From NCBI RefSeq assembly GCF_013394305.1, contig NZ_AP019810.1, positions 2,370,001-2,434,000 of the forward strand: a stretch of 64,000 nucleotides of DNA. The letters are read 5' to 3'. Source of the DNA: Enterococcus mundtii (GTDB taxonomy: Bacteria; Bacillota; Bacilli; Lactobacillales; Enterococcaceae). The notes beneath the pieces are model-generated. The model searched no databases. It was not told where the DNA came from and saw nothing but the letters and a program-made list of their open reading frames with translations. Position 1 is the first letter of the stretch, and every line of letters starts with the position of its first letter. A program made the position numbers and the translations under genes. Below are positions 9,437 to 19,927 of this stretch, piece after piece.

Positions 9437-9465
9437 TTGAAAGCACAAGGGACAACCGTTATAAT
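9437..9465 (+). promoter_or_regulatory. Promoter of the desulfurase-thiI operon
   Basis: TTGAAA (9437-9442), a 17-bp spacer and TATAAT (9460-9465) lie 32 bp before the start codon. Confidence 0.8.
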
Positions 9466-9497
9466 AGGTAAGAATTTCAAAAAAAGAAGGTTTAAAT

Positions 9498-10640
9498 ATG
9501 ATATATTTCGATAATAGTGCGACAACACCGATCTATCCGCAAAGTTTGGATACGTATGTCAAAACAAGTCAACGGATCATCGGGAATCCATCAAGTCTAC
9601 ACGATTTAGGCAATCAGGCGAACCGTCTGCTACAACAAGCGAGAAAACAAATCGCTGAACTGATTGCTGTGTCTCCGGAAGAAGTGTATTTCACGTCAGG
9701 TGGAACAGAAGGAAATAACTGGGTGCTTAAAGGAACGATGCTTGAAAAACTAGGCTACGGTAACCACATGATCATATCAGGCGTTGAACATCCTGCTGTC
9801 AGTGAAACAGCTGAGCAGTTAAAAAAACTCGGTATCGAAGTGAGTATTGCTCCTGTCGATAAAAGAGGGATCGTCCGCGTAGATGAGTTGAAAAAATTAG
9901 TACGTAAAGAAACGATTTTGGTTTCCGTTATGGCAGTGAATAATGAAGTAGGTGCGATTCAACCAATCAAAGAAATCAGTAGTTTTTTAAATGATTTTCC
10001 TAAAATCCATTTCCATGTGGATGCGGTACAAGCGATTGGTAAAGTTCCTTTAGAGGAATGGTTGACAGAACGTGTGGATTTTGCCACTTTTTCTGCCCAT
10101 AAATTCCATGGGCCTCGTGGTGTTGGTTTTGTTTATTGGAAAAAAGGCCGACGTTTAGCACCGCTGTTCACTGGAGGCGGACAAGAGAAAAATCAACGGA
10201 GTGGAACAGAGAATGTGCCGGGGATCGTCGCGATGGCAAAAGCGCTGCGTTTATCTCTAGATATTAAAGCACAAAAACCAAACCAAACTGCCTATCTTAA
10301 ACAAGCATTGATTGAAGCTTTACATACGTATGATAAAGTAACGATTTTTTCTGAAGGTGAAGATTACGCACCCCATATTTTGTGCTTTTCATTAAAAGGT
10401 ATTCGTGGTGAGGTATTGGTCCATGCATTAGAAGAAAAACAAATATTTGTCTCTACGACAAGCGCTTGTTCTTCTAGAAAGCACATGGCAAGTAGTACGC
10501 TGCATGCGATGCAAGTACCCAATGATTTAGCTACTTCAGCGATTCGCGTCAGCTTAGATGAAAGCAATACGATGGCAGAAGTCGAACAATTCATGATCAT
10601 CTTTAAACAGTTGTACAAGAAATTTTCAGTCATCAATTAA
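9498..10640 (+). CDS. Cysteine desulfurase (NifS/IscS class V aminotransferase)
   Basis: This PLP enzyme of 380 residues takes sulfur from cysteine and passes it on as persulfide. The PLP lysine lies in [12 protein letters not shown] (about residue 200), the PLP-binding segment SGGTEGNNW is near residue 67, and the catalytic Cys lies in [10 protein letters not shown] near residue 325. The gene sits 19 bp before thiI, an arrangement seen in Firmicutes where a dedicated desulfurase feeds sulfur to ThiI for 4-thiouridine in tRNA. That pairing, rather than Fe-S assembly, is the likely main role. Confidence 0.93.
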   Translation: MIYFDNSATTPIYPQSLDTYVKTSQRIIGNPSSLHDLGNQANRLLQQARKQIAELIAVSPEEVYFTSGGTEGNNWVLKGTMLEKLGYGNHMIISGVEHPAVSETAEQLKKLGIEVSIAPVDKRGIVRVDELKKLVRKETILVSVMAVNNEVGAIQPIKEISSFLNDFPKIHFHVDAVQAIGKVPLEEWLTERVDFATFSAHKFHGPRGVGFVYWKKGRRLAPLFTGGGQEKNQRSGTENVPGIVAMAKALRLSLDIKAQKPNQTAYLKQALIEALHTYDKVTIFSEGEDYAPHILCFSLKGIRGEVLVHALEEKQIFVSTTSACSSRKHMASSTLHAMQVPNDLATSAIRVSLDESNTMAEVEQFMIIFKQLYKKFSVIN

Positions 10641-10659
10641 GAAACAGAGGAGTGTTTTT

Positions 10660-11871
10660 GTGAAGTACAGTGAAATCATGGTTCGCTATGGTGAACTTTC
10701 AACAAAAGGAAAAAATCGTCGAAGTTTTATTATGCAGTTGGCACAAAATGTCAGACAGGCATTGAGCGATTTTCCTGAAATCAAGATCCACGCAGAGCGT
10801 GATCGGATGCATCTACTGTTGAATGGTGTAGACGGAGACATAGTTATCCCTAAGTTAGCGAAGATATTTGGGATCCAAAACTTTTCACCTAGCGTACGAG
10901 TAGAAAAAGAAGTACAAAGTTTAAAACAAGCGGTTCAGGAAATCATGCAAGAAATCTATACAGGAAAAGAAACATTCAAGATCATTGCAAAACGTAGTGA
11001 TCATAGCTTTGAATTGGACAGCAATGAACTAAACCAAGCATTAGGAAATGCAGTCATCGATGTTTTTCCGGATATCCAAGTACAAATGAGAAAGCCAGAT
11101 ATTGCGTTGCGTGTGGAAATCCGCCGCGATGGGGCTTATCTTTCCTATGAAACGATCAAAGGAGCTGGCGGTCTGCCTGTCGGTACAAGCGGAAAAGGTA
11201 TGTTGATGCTTTCTGGAGGGATCGATTCTCCAGTTGCCGGTTATTATGCCATGAAACGTGGGGTAGAAATTGAAGCTGTCCACTTTGCTAGTCCACCTTA
11301 CACGAGTGAACAAGCCTTGCAAAAAGCGAAAGACTTAACAGTGAAGCTGACACCCTATGTTGGTAAAATCGAATTTATCGAAGTACCGTTTACAGAAGTG
11401 CAAGAAGAGATCAAACGAGTGGTGCCCCAAGGCTACTGGATGACGATCACACGTCGGATGATGCTTCGTTTGACAGATGAGATCCGCCGTATTCGTCATG
11501 GACTAGTGATTTTAAATGGTGAATCATTAGGACAGGTGGCTTCCCAAACACTCCAAAGTATGGTGGCAATCAATGAGGTCACGAATACACCGATCATTCG
11601 TCCTGTAGCGACGATGGATAAATTAGAGATCATCGAAGTGGCTGAACAAATCGATACGTTTGATTTGTCCATTCAACCATTTGAAGACTGCTGCACGATT
11701 TTTGCACCGCCACAGCCTAAGACTCGTCCACGACTAGAAAAAGTGCATCAATACGAAGAACGTTTGGATATCGATGGGATGATCGAACGTGCTTTGGCAG
11801 GCTTAAAGATCGAAACGATCCACACAGAAACAGCAAAAGAACAAGTAGAAGAATTTTCTGATTTACTTTAA
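10660..11871 (+). CDS. thiI: tRNA 4-thiouridine synthase ThiI
   Basis: ThiI adenylates U8 of tRNA and inserts sulfur. The 403-residue protein has the N-terminal ferredoxin-like/THUMP region (about residues 60-165) and a PP-loop ATPase domain with [11 protein letters not shown] (about residue 184-194). It has no C-terminal rhodanese domain, as in other Firmicutes, so sulfur must come directly from the desulfurase encoded just upstream. The GTG start at 10660 is preceded by GAGGAG. A cysteine pair occurs in FEDCCTIF near residue 344. Confidence 0.96.
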   Translation: MKYSEIMVRYGELSTKGKNRRSFIMQLAQNVRQALSDFPEIKIHAERDRMHLLLNGVDGDIVIPKLAKIFGIQNFSPSVRVEKEVQSLKQAVQEIMQEIYTGKETFKIIAKRSDHSFELDSNELNQALGNAVIDVFPDIQVQMRKPDIALRVEIRRDGAYLSYETIKGAGGLPVGTSGKGMLMLSGGIDSPVAGYYAMKRGVEIEAVHFASPPYTSEQALQKAKDLTVKLTPYVGKIEFIEVPFTEVQEEIKRVVPQGYWMTITRRMMLRLTDEIRRIRHGLVILNGESLGQVASQTLQSMVAINEVTNTPIIRPVATMDKLEIIEVAEQIDTFDLSIQPFEDCCTIFAPPQPKTRPRLEKVHQYEERLDIDGMIERALAGLKIETIHTETAKEQVEEFSDLL

Positions 11872-11949
11872 ACGAAGGAACTTGTACTTCTTGTACGAGT
11901 CGATCATTCGTAATAAAAGATCCAGACTCAAGAAGTAGACACGTGAAAG

Positions 11950-12035
11950 AGGACGAGACAATTGTTTAGCCTCGAGAAATAAGGCGCCATCCACGAAAAT
12001 TGTATGTTAAATTTTGTGGATGGTACCTTATTTTT
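11950..12035. repeat. Two-hairpin intergenic element, copy at 12 kb
   Basis: A small hairpin GAGG...CCTC is followed by GAGAAATAAGG and a long hairpin in which CCATCCAC pairs with GTGGATGG around an AAAATT/AATTTT inner stem (11977-12035). It is close in sequence to the copy at 58381 and is the likely thiI terminator. The 260-bp gap between thiI and rex holds nothing else except the rex promoter. Confidence 0.7.
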
Positions 12036-12066
12036 CTTGTTTTTCATGGAGTTAAGTTTCCTCCTA

Positions 12067-12095
12067 TTGCGAGGTTCCTTGTTCCATGCTAAACT
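12067..12095 (+). promoter_or_regulatory. Promoter of rex
   Basis: TTGCGA (12067-12072), a 17-bp spacer and TAAACT (12090-12095) lie 36 bp before the rex start codon. Confidence 0.6.
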
Positions 12096-12130
12096 AAAAT
12101 TATGTGAAATGATTAACAAGGAGAAACGAT

Positions 12131-12784
12131 ATGCGAGAAAAATCAGAAACGTTACCCAAAGCAACAGCGAAACGGTTGCCTTTATATTTGCGCTATTTAA
12201 ATATGTTGAATGATTCTGGTGTTCAACGAATCAAATCAAATGAATTTAGTGAGATCACACAAGTACCTTCTGCCACGATCCGCAGAGATTTTTCTCATTT
12301 AGGAGAATTAGGACGAAGCGGTTATGGGTACGATGTTCCCTATTTGATTGAAGTATTTGATCGAATTTTGAACACAGAGGAAGAAAAAAGAATCGCTTTA
12401 GTTGGTTTTGGGAATTTAGGAAAAGCATTGAAACACAACAATTTCAGAAGAAATGCAAATTTGAATATTGTTTGTGTATTTGACAATGATCCAGCCATCG
12501 TCGGAAAAGAAATCGAAGGTGTGATGGTTTATCCTATGGATCGCTTTAGTGAAATCGTTGAAAAAGAAGGAATCAAAGTGGCGATATCAACTGTGCCAAG
12601 TAAGTATTCACAAGCAGCCATCGACGAAATCGTCAAAGGAGGCATTACTGCGATCTTGAACTTTGCACCAGATCGTGTCAACGTTCCGCCACATGTCCAT
12701 ATGCAATACATCGATCTGACAACTGAACTACAGACGTTGATCTATTTTGATGAAAATTATTCGCAAGTCTTTCCTTCCAAGTAA
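12131..12784 (+). CDS. rex: Redox-sensing transcriptional repressor Rex
   Basis: Rex binds DNA when the NAD+/NADH ratio is high and is released by NADH, controlling fermentation genes. The 217-residue protein has an N-terminal winged helix (about residues 1-80, with SATIRRDFSHLGELGRSGYGYDV split over the recognition region) and a Rossmann domain with the nucleotide loop VGFGNLGKAL near residue 97. Length and both domains are complete. AAGGAGAA precedes ATG 12131. It is not in an operon here; the valS leader starts about 100 bp later. Confidence 0.96.
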   Translation: MREKSETLPKATAKRLPLYLRYLNMLNDSGVQRIKSNEFSEITQVPSATIRRDFSHLGELGRSGYGYDVPYLIEVFDRILNTEEEKRIALVGFGNLGKALKHNNFRRNANLNIVCVFDNDPAIVGKEIEGVMVYPMDRFSEIVEKEGIKVAISTVPSKYSQAAIDEIVKGGITAILNFAPDRVNVPPHVHMQYIDLTTELQTLIYFDENYSQVFPSK

Positions 12785-12856
12785 AAACTAAGTGGGAAGA
12801 TCGTGCAAAAGTGGCGTTTTTATGTGAATCGAACAGCGATTCATCAAGAGCTTTTA

Positions 12857-12885
12857 TTGACTTTGGCTACTAACCATTGTAAAAT
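12857..12885 (+). promoter_or_regulatory. Promoter of the valS leader
   Basis: TTGACT (12857-12862), a 17-bp spacer and TAAAAT (12880-12885) precede the T-box leader. Confidence 0.75.
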
Positions 12886-12891
12886 GAGTCA

Positions 12892-13126
12892 AGATGTTGA
12901 TCAAGAGGAGTAACTAGTCCGACGTTTAGAGAGAGAGAACGAATGGTGGAACGTTCTTAACGAAAGCTAGTGAAGGTAGCTTGGGAGTTTTTGTCTTGAA
13001 TCGAGTAGAGATGAACGAGTAGTGATCGTTAACTCACTTTGAGAGGTAATAGGCAACTATTACAAATTAGGTGGTACCGCGTAATTTATACGTCCTAAAT
13101 ACGAAAGTATTTAGGGCGTTTTTTTT
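12892..13126 (+). ncRNA. T-box riboswitch controlling valS
   Basis: The leader carries the conserved T-box segment AGGTGGTACCGCG (13069-13081), which pairs with the acceptor end of uncharged tRNA, and a terminator made of CGTCCTAAATAC (13091-13102) and GTATTTAGGGCG (13107-13118) followed by T8. Stem I shows the GAGAGAG run and the GGTGGAAC distal motif. A candidate valine specifier codon GTC is at 12993-12995; its place in the loop was not checked by folding. Uncharged tRNA-Val should allow readthrough into valS. Confidence 0.93.
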
Positions 13127-13147
13127 ATTTCAAAGGAGGAAGACAGT

Positions 13148-15793
13148 ATGACGGAAGAAAAGAATCTATCGACAAAGTATAATCCGCAAGAAGTTGAAGC
13201 GGGGCGTTATCAAAACTGGTTAGACGAAGATTTGTTCAAACCTAGTGGCGACAAAAAAGCAAAACCTTATTCAATCGTTATCCCACCTCCCAATGTGACT
13301 GGTAAACTCCATTTAGGTCATGCTTGGGATACAACATTGCAAGATATGTTGATTCGTCAAAAAAGAATGCAAGGCTATGATACGTTATGGTTACCAGGGA
13401 TGGATCATGCAGGGATCGCAACACAAGCAAAAGTAGAAGAAAAATTACGTGAGCAAGGTGTTTCTCGTTATGATCTAGGTCGCGAAAAATTTATTGATCA
13501 AGTATGGGAATGGAAAGAAGAATATGCCGGTCATATCCGTGAACAATGGGCAAAAATGGGTTTATCTTTGGATTATAGCCGTGAACGCTTCACCTTAGAT
13601 GATGGCTTGTCTGAAGCTGTTCGTAAAGTATTCGTTAGCCTATACGAAAAAGAGTTGATCTATCGTGGCGAATACATCATCAATTGGGACCCACAAGCAC
13701 GCACAGCTCTTTCTGATATCGAAGTGATCCACAAAGAAATCGAAGGTGCCTTTTATCATATGAGCTATGAATTGGCTGATGGTTCAGGTGTGGTGGAAAT
13801 CGCAACGACCCGTCCAGAAACGATGCTTGGTGATACGGCAATCGCTGTTCACCCAGAAGATGAGCGTTACCAAGCATTGATTGGTAAGAAAGTCATTTTA
13901 CCACTAGTGAATAAAGAAATACCGATCATAGCAGATGAATATGTCGACATGGAATTTGGAACAGGGGTTGTAAAAATCACGCCCGCACATGACCCAAATG
14001 ACTTTGAAGTCGGTAACCGTCATGACCTCCCACGAGTGAATGTCATGAATGAAGATGGCACGATGAATGAATTAGCAGGTAAGTATCAAGGAATGGACCG
14101 TTTTGCAGCACGTAAAGCGATCGTTGCGGATCTAAAAGAACTTGGTCGTCTGATCAAGATCGAAACGATGATCCACAATGTAGGCCATTCTGAGCGTACA
14201 GGGGTAGTTGTTGAACCTCGTTTATCAACACAATGGTTTGTAAAAATGGCACCTTTAGCTGAAAAGGCGATCCAAAATCAAGAAACTGATGATGCAGTTG
14301 AGTTTTTCCCACCACGTTTCAACCAAACCTTCTTACGCTGGATGGAAAATGTTCATGACTGGGTAATCTCACGTCAACTATGGTGGGGACATCAGATCCC
14401 TGCGTGGTATCATAAGGAAACTGGTGAAATGTACGTGGGCATGGAAGCACCAGCAGACAGTGAAAACTGGTTACAAGATCCCGATGTGTTGGATACTTGG
14501 TTCAGTTCAGCGCTATGGCCTTTTTCAACAATGGGCTGGCCTGACGAAGACAATGAAGATTACCAACGTTACTTCCCAACAAGTACATTAGTAACAGGCT
14601 ATGATATCATCTTTTTCTGGGTAAGCCGAATGATTTTCCAAAGCTTGGAATTTACAGAACGTCGTCCATTTGAGAATGTACTGATCCATGGATTGATTCG
14701 TGATGAACAAGGACGCAAGATGAGTAAATCTCTTGGAAATGGGATCGACCCAATGGAAGTCATTGAAAAATATGGTGCTGATGCGTTACGCTGGTTCTTA
14801 TCTAATGGTTCAGCACCAGGACAAGACGTACGTTTTAGTTACGAAAAAATGGATGCTTCTTGGAACTTCATCAATAAAATCTGGAACGCATCTCGTTTCG
14901 TTATCATGAATGTTGAAGGGATGACCGTAGAAGATATTGATCTTTCAGGTGAGAAGACTGTAGCCGATCGTTGGATTTTGACACGTTTGAATGAAACAAT
15001 CGCTAAAGTGACTGACTTATTTGAACAATTTGAATTTGGTGAGGCTGGTCGCCAATTGTATAACTTTATCTGGGATGATTTCTGTGACTGGTACATCGAG
15101 ATGAGTAAAGAAACACTTTACGGTGAGGACGAAGTAGCGAAACAAACGAACCGTAGTATTCTTGTCCATACGTTGGATCAGATCTTACGCTTATTGCATC
15201 CGATCATGCCATTTGTTACAGAAGAAATCTGGCAACACATCCCTCATAAAGGAACATCTTTAGTAGTGGCTGATTATCCAGTCGTGCAACCGGAATACGA
15301 TGATGAAGCTGCTTCAAAAGGGATGGAAGTACTGAAAGAATTGATTCGTTCTGTACGTAATATCCGTTCTGAAGTGAATACACCATTATCAAAACCAATC
15401 ACGTTACTGATCAAAACAAATGATCCGAAGATCGATCAATTCTTAAATGAAAACACTAGCTATATCGAGCGCTTCTGTAATCCAGAAGAGTTGACGATCT
15501 CAAGTGACGTAACTGCACCGGATCTAGCAATGTCAGCGGTCTTGACTGGCGCGGAAATCTTCTTACCTTTAGAAGGGCTGATCAACATTGAAGAAGAAAT
15601 CCAACGTTTAGAAAAAGAACTAGCAAAATGGACAGGCGAAGTGAAACGTGTACAAGGAAAATTAAGTAATGAGCGTTTTGTATCGAATGCACCGGATGAT
15701 GTAGTTGAAGCAGAGCGTGCAAAAGAAAAAGATTATTCAGAAAAACAAGCAGCTGTCAATGAACGTATTGCGCAATTAAAATCAATCAAATAA
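13148..15793 (+). CDS. valS: Valyl-tRNA synthetase
   Basis: This class I synthetase of 881 residues charges tRNA-Val in the cytoplasm. The HIGH-type motif is in [12 protein letters not shown] (about residue 50), the editing (CP1) domain contains [12 protein letters not shown] near residue 220, the KMSKS motif is in [10 protein letters not shown] near residue 525, and the C terminus (from about 815) is the Lys/Glu-rich coiled-coil arm typical of ValRS. AAAGGAGG precedes ATG 13148. Expression is set by the T-box leader just upstream. Confidence 0.98.
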   Translation: MTEEKNLSTKYNPQEVEAGRYQNWLDEDLFKPSGDKKAKPYSIVIPPPNVTGKLHLGHAWDTTLQDMLIRQKRMQGYDTLWLPGMDHAGIATQAKVEEKLREQGVSRYDLGREKFIDQVWEWKEEYAGHIREQWAKMGLSLDYSRERFTLDDGLSEAVRKVFVSLYEKELIYRGEYIINWDPQARTALSDIEVIHKEIEGAFYHMSYELADGSGVVEIATTRPETMLGDTAIAVHPEDERYQALIGKKVILPLVNKEIPIIADEYVDMEFGTGVVKITPAHDPNDFEVGNRHDLPRVNVMNEDGTMNELAGKYQGMDRFAARKAIVADLKELGRLIKIETMIHNVGHSERTGVVVEPRLSTQWFVKMAPLAEKAIQNQETDDAVEFFPPRFNQTFLRWMENVHDWVISRQLWWGHQIPAWYHKETGEMYVGMEAPADSENWLQDPDVLDTWFSSALWPFSTMGWPDEDNEDYQRYFPTSTLVTGYDIIFFWVSRMIFQSLEFTERRPFENVLIHGLIRDEQGRKMSKSLGNGIDPMEVIEKYGADALRWFLSNGSAPGQDVRFSYEKMDASWNFINKIWNASRFVIMNVEGMTVEDIDLSGEKTVADRWILTRLNETIAKVTDLFEQFEFGEAGRQLYNFIWDDFCDWYIEMSKETLYGEDEVAKQTNRSILVHTLDQILRLLHPIMPFVTEEIWQHIPHKGTSLVVADYPVVQPEYDDEAASKGMEVLKELIRSVRNIRSEVNTPLSKPITLLIKTNDPKIDQFLNENTSYIERFCNPEELTISSDVTAPDLAMSAVLTGAEIFLPLEGLINIEEEIQRLEKELAKWTGEVKRVQGKLSNERFVSNAPDDVVEAERAKEKDYSEKQAAVNERIAQLKSIK

Positions 15794-15881
15794 AACGAAA
15801 GGGAGAGGTGACGGAAGTTGCCTCTCTTTTTTAAGTAAAAAGAGCTCTTCTGGATTTCATTGTTTCCTACGTAAGCTTTTT

Positions 15882-15890
15882 TGTTATAAT
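15882..15890 (+). promoter_or_regulatory. Extended -10 promoter of folC
   Basis: TGTTATAAT gives an extended -10 element 25 bp before the folC start; the -35 region is poor. Confidence 0.55.
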
Positions 15891-15914
15891 GAAGAGGAAT
15901 GGGGGGATAGTAAC

Positions 15915-17228
15915 GTGAAAATCGAAGAAGCAATCAATTGGATCCATAGCCGATTACCATTTGGCTCACGTCCTGGATTAGACAGAGTAGAGGCCTTATT
16001 AGAGGTAGTCGGACACCCAGAAGAAAAAGTCAAAACGATCCATATTGCAGGGACGAATGGCAAAGGTTCAACAGTGACTTATTTAAGATATTTATTAGAA
16101 GAAGCCGGCTTGACAGTCGGAACATTTACTTCCCCATATATCGAATCCTTCAATGAGCGCATTTCGATCAATGGACAAGGCATTCCTGATGAATCATTGA
16201 TTCGACTAGTAAAGAAATATCAACCGCTAGTTGAGCAGATGGATCAATTTGAAGCAGTAGCTGGTATTACCGAATTTGAAACGTTGACTGCTATGGCATT
16301 TGATTATTTCTTGGAAGAACAAGTGGACGTCGCGATCATTGAAGTGGGATTAGGTGGTTTACTCGACTCAACAAACGTAGCGAAACCTTTGTTGACGGGT
16401 ATCACAACGATTGGTATGGATCATACAGATATTTTGGGCGACACGATCGAAGAAATCGCTGCTCAAAAAGCAGGGATCATCAAGCAAAATGTGCCACTGG
16501 TCACTGGAAATATCGTACCTGAAGCCTTGGCAGTGATCGAAAAACAAGCAAAATTAAAAAATGCTACACAACACGCATGGGGAGAGGCTTACACAGTCAG
16601 TTACAAACATCCGGCAGAAGAGTGGGGCGAAATTTTTTCATTCCAAAATGAATTTGGCAAAATCCCTAAGTTGACGATCCATATGATCGGGAAACATCAA
16701 GTTGAAAATGCTGGTATGGCGATTGAAATGTATCAAATCTATTGTGGAATGATGAATCTTCCATTCCGTGAAAAAGACGTGATCAATGGCTTGAAAAAGG
16801 CGCAATGGCCAGGACGTATGGAACGATTAAGTGAAGAACCCTTAGTGATTTTAGATGGGGCGCATAATACCCATGCGATGGCACGTTTAGTCCAAAATCT
16901 TAAACAAGAATTCAAAGGCTATCATATCCATCTTTTGTTCTCTGCTTTACGAACAAAAGAGGTTGATAAAATGTTACACCAATTACAAGAAGTACCAGAT
17001 GCAACAATCTACGTCACTACTTTTGATTATCCTAAAGCCATTGAGCTGTCGGATATCCAAGCAACGAGTGATGAGAAAGTTACGATTGTTTCAATGTGGC
17101 AATTTGGGCTTGCAGAGATCTTGGAGAAGATGACGGCTGAGGATGTTCTTGTAGTGACAGGTTCACTCTATTTTATTTCGGAAGTGCGACGTTTGCTTGT
17201 ACAGTTGGGAGGAAAAAATGAAAGTTAA
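15915..17228 (+). CDS. folC: Folylpolyglutamate / dihydrofolate synthase FolC
   Basis: FolC adds glutamate to folates, and in many bacteria also makes dihydrofolate. The 437-residue protein has the Mur-ligase-type P-loop AGTNGKGSTVTYL (about residues 48-60), the folate-loop segment GTFTSPYIESFNERI (about residue 75) and the C-terminal ligase domain with LDGAHNTHAM near residue 313. The GTG start at 15915 is supported by the GGGGGGAT stretch upstream. The next gene overlaps its end by 11 bp, so both are co-transcribed. Confidence 0.95.
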   Translation: MKIEEAINWIHSRLPFGSRPGLDRVEALLEVVGHPEEKVKTIHIAGTNGKGSTVTYLRYLLEEAGLTVGTFTSPYIESFNERISINGQGIPDESLIRLVKKYQPLVEQMDQFEAVAGITEFETLTAMAFDYFLEEQVDVAIIEVGLGGLLDSTNVAKPLLTGITTIGMDHTDILGDTIEEIAAQKAGIIKQNVPLVTGNIVPEALAVIEKQAKLKNATQHAWGEAYTVSYKHPAEEWGEIFSFQNEFGKIPKLTIHMIGKHQVENAGMAIEMYQIYCGMMNLPFREKDVINGLKKAQWPGRMERLSEEPLVILDGAHNTHAMARLVQNLKQEFKGYHIHLLFSALRTKEVDKMLHQLQEVPDATIYVTTFDYPKAIELSDIQATSDEKVTIVSMWQFGLAEILEKMTAEDVLVVTGSLYFISEVRRLLVQLGGKNES

Positions 17229-17871
17229 TGCAGTGATTTTTGATATGGATGGCTTATTATTTGATACAGAGATCGTTTATTATGAGGCATCCCAAACAGT
17301 AGCCGATCGGATGGGGTTTCCCTATGACAAAGATCTTTACTTGCGATTTTTAGGCGTTTCTGATGAAGAAGTTTGGGCGAACTACCATACTATTTTTGCA
17401 AACTTTGGTCGAGAAACTGTCCAAAAATTTATCGACGATTCCTATCAAGAAACGCTTGATCGTTTTGCTTTAGGTCAAGTTAAATTAAAATCAGGTGTTT
17501 TAGAATTCTTGAACTTTTTGGAAGAAAAAGATATCCCAAAAGTAGTCGCATCAAGTAATCAGCGACATGTCATTGAACTGTTGCTAGAAAAAAATAATCT
17601 ACGTCATCGTTTTGATATGATCGTCTCAGCTGAAAATGTCAAACGTGCAAAACCAGATCCAGAAATCTTTTTACATGCCCAGGCGTTATTAGGTACTGAA
17701 AAAGCGGAGACATTGATATTAGAAGATTCACAAAATGGGGTACTAGCGGCGTATGGTGCAGGAATCCCAGTAATCATGGTGCCAGATTTACTAGCGCCTT
17801 CTGATGAATTAGCCGCTAAGACAACAGCGATTGTTTCTTCACTTCATGAAGTTCCGGCATTGATCAAATAA
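17218..17871 (+). CDS. HAD-superfamily hydrolase (beta-phosphoglucomutase-like)
   Basis: This 217-residue class I HAD protein has motif I DMDGLLFDTE at residues 8-17, motif II VVASSN near residue 110, motif III Lys in RAKPDPEIF near residue 145 and motif IV EDSQNG near residue 170. The helical cap lies between motifs I and II. Relatives are beta-phosphoglucomutases or small sugar/nucleotide phosphatases; which applies is not clear. ATG 17218 was chosen because GGGAGGA precedes it; it overlaps the end of folC. Confidence 0.88.
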   Translation: MKVNAVIFDMDGLLFDTEIVYYEASQTVADRMGFPYDKDLYLRFLGVSDEEVWANYHTIFANFGRETVQKFIDDSYQETLDRFALGQVKLKSGVLEFLNFLEEKDIPKVVASSNQRHVIELLLEKNNLRHRFDMIVSAENVKRAKPDPEIFLHAQALLGTEKAETLILEDSQNGVLAAYGAGIPVIMVPDLLAPSDELAAKTTAIVSSLHEVPALIK

Positions 17872-17934
17872 AAATAAAATAAATATCCTCCTTTTTCGTA
17901 TCTTATTTTGAGCGCACGGGAAAGGAGGTTTTTT

Positions 17935-18392
17935 ATGGAAAAAAATTTGCTTCAAACAGTACCCGCCACGTCTCTACCAAGGGAGAGGATGGAGACTTAT
18001 GGAGAGGATGCGTTATCAGATCAAGAGCTTTTAGCCATTTTGCTTCGGACTGGTCAGCATCCATATAACGTATTAGAAGTTGCGGGTACGTTATTGAAGA
18101 AATTTGGTGGTTTAGCGCTCTTGAGACAAGCAACACTAGCAGAATTAGAAGCGGTTCGTGGGATTGGTCGGGTCAAAGCCTTAGAGATCAAAGCATTGAT
18201 CGAGCTGGGGCGACGGATACAAGTCGATCAGTTGCGTCAAACAACGACTGTCCATGCGAGTTATGAATTGGCAAAATAATTGATCCTAGAACTAAAAGAT
18301 CAAAAACAAGAACATTTAGTTTGCATCTATCTCGATACCAAAAATCAAATCTTACTAAAGAAAACCTTATTCATCGGGTCATTGGATCAGAC
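17935..18392 (+). pseudogene. radC: radC, 5' part, with in-frame stop and cut by prophage
   Basis: The RadC (UPF0758) N-terminal half is intact from ATG 17935 (AAAGGAGG upstream) through the helix-hairpin-helix segment VRGIGRVKALEIKALIELG. Codon 115 is TAA (18277-18279), yet the same frame continues with clear RadC sequence (LILELKDQKQEHLVCIYLDT...LFIGSLDQT in two stretches) up to the prophage junction. The sense codon was probably CAA for Gln. So translation would stop at 114 residues, and the JAMM metal-binding part lies 39 kb away at 57563-57799. Confidence 0.93.
18391..18392. other. attL core (radC / prophage left junction)
   Basis: RadC coding sequence ends at GATCAGAC and phage sequence begins AGTAAGTAATAG. 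The only bases shared in register with the right junction are AC. A 2-bp core is what serine recombinases use. Confidence 0.75.
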
Positions 18393-18410
18393 AGTAAGTA
18401 ATAGCAAATA

Positions 18411-19820
18411 CTAAAAAATAAAATTGATAATTACGTCTTCATTTTTAAGCGTAACATCATTAATAAGTCTACGGATAAGATCTATTTTTAATTCGGTACC
18501 TGTGTTTTCCCAGTCGAAGTTTTTAGCTTCTTCTAAAAGCAAGATTTTCTCATTTTTATCATCTTTGATTTTTAGAGAGTTTAGATCATTCTTCAATTCA
18601 TCTAAAACAATATTTATAGAATCAATTCGATTATTTAAAGTTTCAACTTCAATGTTTCCAAATTGATAAAGATCAATTAGTTTACTTTTTTCTACTTGCT
18701 TTTTTTTGATTGCTTTTTTTAGTTCGTTTATTTGATCAACAGTATCTACCTTCTTATTTTCAATATCCATTTTGATTTTTTTAAAATCTAAATTCTTAAC
18801 TGCAGCGATTACCTTGTTTTCGACATCCTTACAGCGAAGTCGTTTTTGATTACAGTCCCAGTCTTTAACAAGGGACGGCATCATTTTCTTTACTGATCGG
18901 CACGTATAATAAGCATAGTTATATCTCTTACCTTTGTAACTACCGCCGCCACCAACTTCTCGAAATACTTTTGCCCCACATTTTCCACAATGAATAAATC
19001 CTGCTAAAAGAGATTTTTGATTATGATTTGTACTACCTAATTTTGCTTTTTCTTTGAATATTAATTGCGCTTGATTGAACAAGTCTTGGGAGATAAGCGG
19101 GGTGTGATTTCCTTGGTAGACATTACCATCCCAACTAATTTTTCCGATATAAAGCGGGTTTCGAAGTGCATACTTGATGATCGTTAGTGTTTTTACCTTA
19201 TCTGGATATTTCTTAACCATCTTTTTGGTAATGTATTGTTGACCTTTTCCGTGGTTTACATAAAGATCAAATATTTCGCGAACAATAGTTGCCTCGTACT
19301 CGTTGATTATTAGCTCACCATTTATATAGTCATAGCCTAAGGGTACAACTCCTGATCCGTGGTAATAGCCTTGCTTTGCCCTTTCAGTACGACCCATGTG
19401 CATTCTTTCAGTGATTGTATCTCTTTCTAACTGTGCAAAAACTGATAGCATACCAATCGTTGCACGACCGAATGGGGTAGAGGTGTCAAAACTTTCTAAC
19501 ATAGAAATAAAATCGACACTATGCTTTTGAAAGACATCTTCAATTAAATACAGGGTATTTTTTTGAGATCGAGAAAGCCGATCCAGTTTATAAACGATGA
19601 CAATATCAATTTTTTTAGCCTTGACATCAGAAATTAATTGATTAAGTCCGGGACGATCAAGTTTTGCACCAGAATAGCCTGGATCAGTATATGTGTTTAC
19701 AACATAGTAGTCTTTTGCTTCCGCATAAGCTTTAAGCTTGCTTGTCTGCGCAGGGATTGAGTATCCTTCTTTTGCTTGTTCCATAGTAGAAACTCTTATA
19801 TAGAGTGCCGCTCTTTTCAT
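18411..19820 (-). CDS. int: Large serine recombinase (phage integrase)
   Basis: The 469-residue protein integrates and excises the prophage. The resolvase domain starts AALYIRVST with the catalytic Ser at residue 11 and includes VYKLDRLSRS. It is followed by a recombinase domain (VPLGYDYING...) and a zinc-ribbon domain with CGKCGAKVF and a second CRS...C pair, then a C-terminal coiled coil rich in Lys and Asn. ATG 19820 was chosen because GGGAG lies upstream; an in-frame ATG at 19856 lacks one. The stop codon lies 19 bp from attL, as usual for these enzymes. A directionality factor is needed for excision; no candidate is recognised. Confidence 0.97.
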   Translation of the reverse strand: MKRAALYIRVSTMEQAKEGYSIPAQTSKLKAYAEAKDYYVVNTYTDPGYSGAKLDRPGLNQLISDVKAKKIDIVIVYKLDRLSRSQKNTLYLIEDVFQKHSVDFISMLESFDTSTPFGRATIGMLSVFAQLERDTITERMHMGRTERAKQGYYHGSGVVPLGYDYINGELIINEYEATIVREIFDLYVNHGKGQQYITKKMVKKYPDKVKTLTIIKYALRNPLYIGKISWDGNVYQGNHTPLISQDLFNQAQLIFKEKAKLGSTNHNQKSLLAGFIHCGKCGAKVFREVGGGGSYKGKRYNYAYYTCRSVKKMMPSLVKDWDCNQKRLRCKDVENKVIAAVKNLDFKKIKMDIENKKVDTVDQINELKKAIKKKQVEKSKLIDLYQFGNIEVETLNNRIDSINIVLDELKNDLNSLKIKDDKNEKILLLEEAKNFDWENTGTELKIDLIRRLINDVTLKNEDVIINFIF

Positions 19821-19927
19821 ATAGTAATCGCTCCCAATTTTTGATACAATAGGCATAGCAAATAAGCCTTTTGTTTTATTTGTATTGCACGCTCTTACTT
19901 TAGTCGGTTGGGCGTGCTTTTTTAATG

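Noticed and set aside
19887-19923. GCACGC...GCGTGC followed by T6 on the plus strand, between integrase and lipoprotein.
   Set aside because: It points right, but no plus-strand gene precedes it; a 6-bp stem with a 19-nt loop is weak, so it was not annotated.
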